Assembly: GCA_029834535.1 (NCBI GenBank)
Contig: JAQMWT010000099.1
Coordinates: 62,001 to 126,000, forward strand
Source of the DNA: Chrysophaeum taylorii
Taxonomy: Eukaryota > Sar > Pelagophyceae > Pelagomonadales > Pelagomonadaceae
Direction: 5' to 3'
Length of the DNA stretch: 64,000 nt
Shown here: in pieces, positions 63,540-64,000 of the stretch
How positions within the stretch are numbered: position 1 is the first letter of the stretch
Layout: each line of letters opens with the position of its first letter
The notes under the pieces: model-generated
What the model was told of the DNA's origin: nothing
Database searches by the model: none
What the model saw: the letters and a program-made list of their open reading frames with translations, nothing else
Translations under genes and position numbers: made by a program

Positions 63540-64000
63540 GTCACTTTCCTGCGGCGTCGTCTTTTTTTACGAGGTTTGGTCGACGTTACTCTCGCATATT
63601 GGGATTGTTCGTGTTTAACAGCCTGAGGACGTCGCCTCTGCCTGTGCGCGTCCGGACATCTTATTTAAGCGGCCCGTGTAGGTCCTTCATGGTAGGTGAA
63701 TTTCCGTAAGGCGCAATTTGCCACTAGGCAGCGCTATGCTGCCTGGGGGGTTGTCACCATGTTGCATAGGGTTTAGGAGTCGAGGGTGTTGTTGCCGCTC
63801 TTTCTTCTTCCAAGTCGCTTCACAATCTTTTGACTAAATGCCCGCATCTCACACTTAACGGACGGCGAGACAGAGTTTATTGTGGCTACTTTGCTGCTTC
63901 ATCTTCATGTACTCGCGAGCACAGTGTCGAGGGACTAGTGGCCTTCACATCCCTCTGTTCACCACACTTCCTTTGTGCTCGATTTACGGACGCGACTTTC
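63540..64000. repeat. Old dispersed repeat, copy 2 (runs off the window)
   Basis: Shares ordered blocks with 37930-38430 in the same orientation, including GTCCTTCATGGT, CACTAGGCAGC, CCAAGTCGCTT, GTGGCTACTTTGCTGCTTCAT and GTGCTCGATTT. Continues beyond the window edge. Confidence 0.65.

Overview
The window looks like nuclear DNA of a photosynthetic eukaryote with a secondary, red-lineage plastid. A pelagophyte or other ochrophyte alga fits best, but the clade is an inference. Evidence: a chlorophyll-binding LHC protein and a second small protein both begin with a signal peptide followed by the AFxP/AFVPP-type plastid motif of red-lineage complex algae; there are eukaryotic nuclear genes (eIF3b, core and linker histones, NDUFA2, JmjC, U-box, WW/UIM); coding regions are GC-rich, mostly intron-less and tightly packed; and the few introns inferred are very short (39, 40, 48, 65 and 84 nt).

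Layout. 1-2.3 kb: no recognised gene, one eroded repeat fragment. 2.3-7.7 kb: histone cluster I (H2A, H3, H4, H2B) with a decayed mTERF-family gene inside it. 8.1-12.4 kb: small plastid-targeted membrane protein, an orphan 496-aa protein and a secreted GDSL/CE6-like esterase. 12.65-15.86 kb: three tandem ~1.07-kb units carrying a defective Helitron/PIF1-type helicase C-terminus (minus strand). 15.9-17.0 kb: WW/UIM protein. 17.3-21.4 kb: lower-GC DNA without a convincing gene. 21.45-33.47 kb: a second helicase-unit array, plus strand, interrupted by a tyrosine-recombinase transposon with 15-bp inverted ends, itself interrupted by a broken Copia-type LTR element (three nested levels). 34.3-44.8 kb: SnoaL-like protein, two short spliced gene models, a GT8 glycosyltransferase, an uncertain membrane protein, the LHC gene and eIF3b. 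45.4-51.4 kb: histone cluster II (H2A, H1, H2A, H2B, H4, H3) with one more helicase unit. 51.6-61.5 kb: NDUFA2, U-box protein, a divergent pair of glycosyltransferases, a NO66/MINA-type JmjC oxygenase and a three-exon secreted orphan. 61.5-64 kb: no recognised gene, plus one arm of an old dispersed repeat shared with 37.9-38.4 kb.

How it works together. All ten histone genes, including H1, end in the same 3' element, a GGTGTT-N4-AACACC stem-loop followed by ACCC. This is the layout of replication-dependent, non-polyadenylated histone mRNAs, and the loop sequence depends on histone type. The H3-H4-H2B block exists twice, inverted and about 41 kb apart, each copy bounded exactly by the stem-loops of its outer genes; the shared promoters carry a GACCGTT-N7-AACGGTC inverted repeat and a CCAAT box. 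The most unusual mobile DNA is the tyrosine-recombinase element: it has inverted ends, a coiled-coil and proline-rich tail on the recombinase, and a second unrecognised protein, and it sits inside the helicase-relic repeat.
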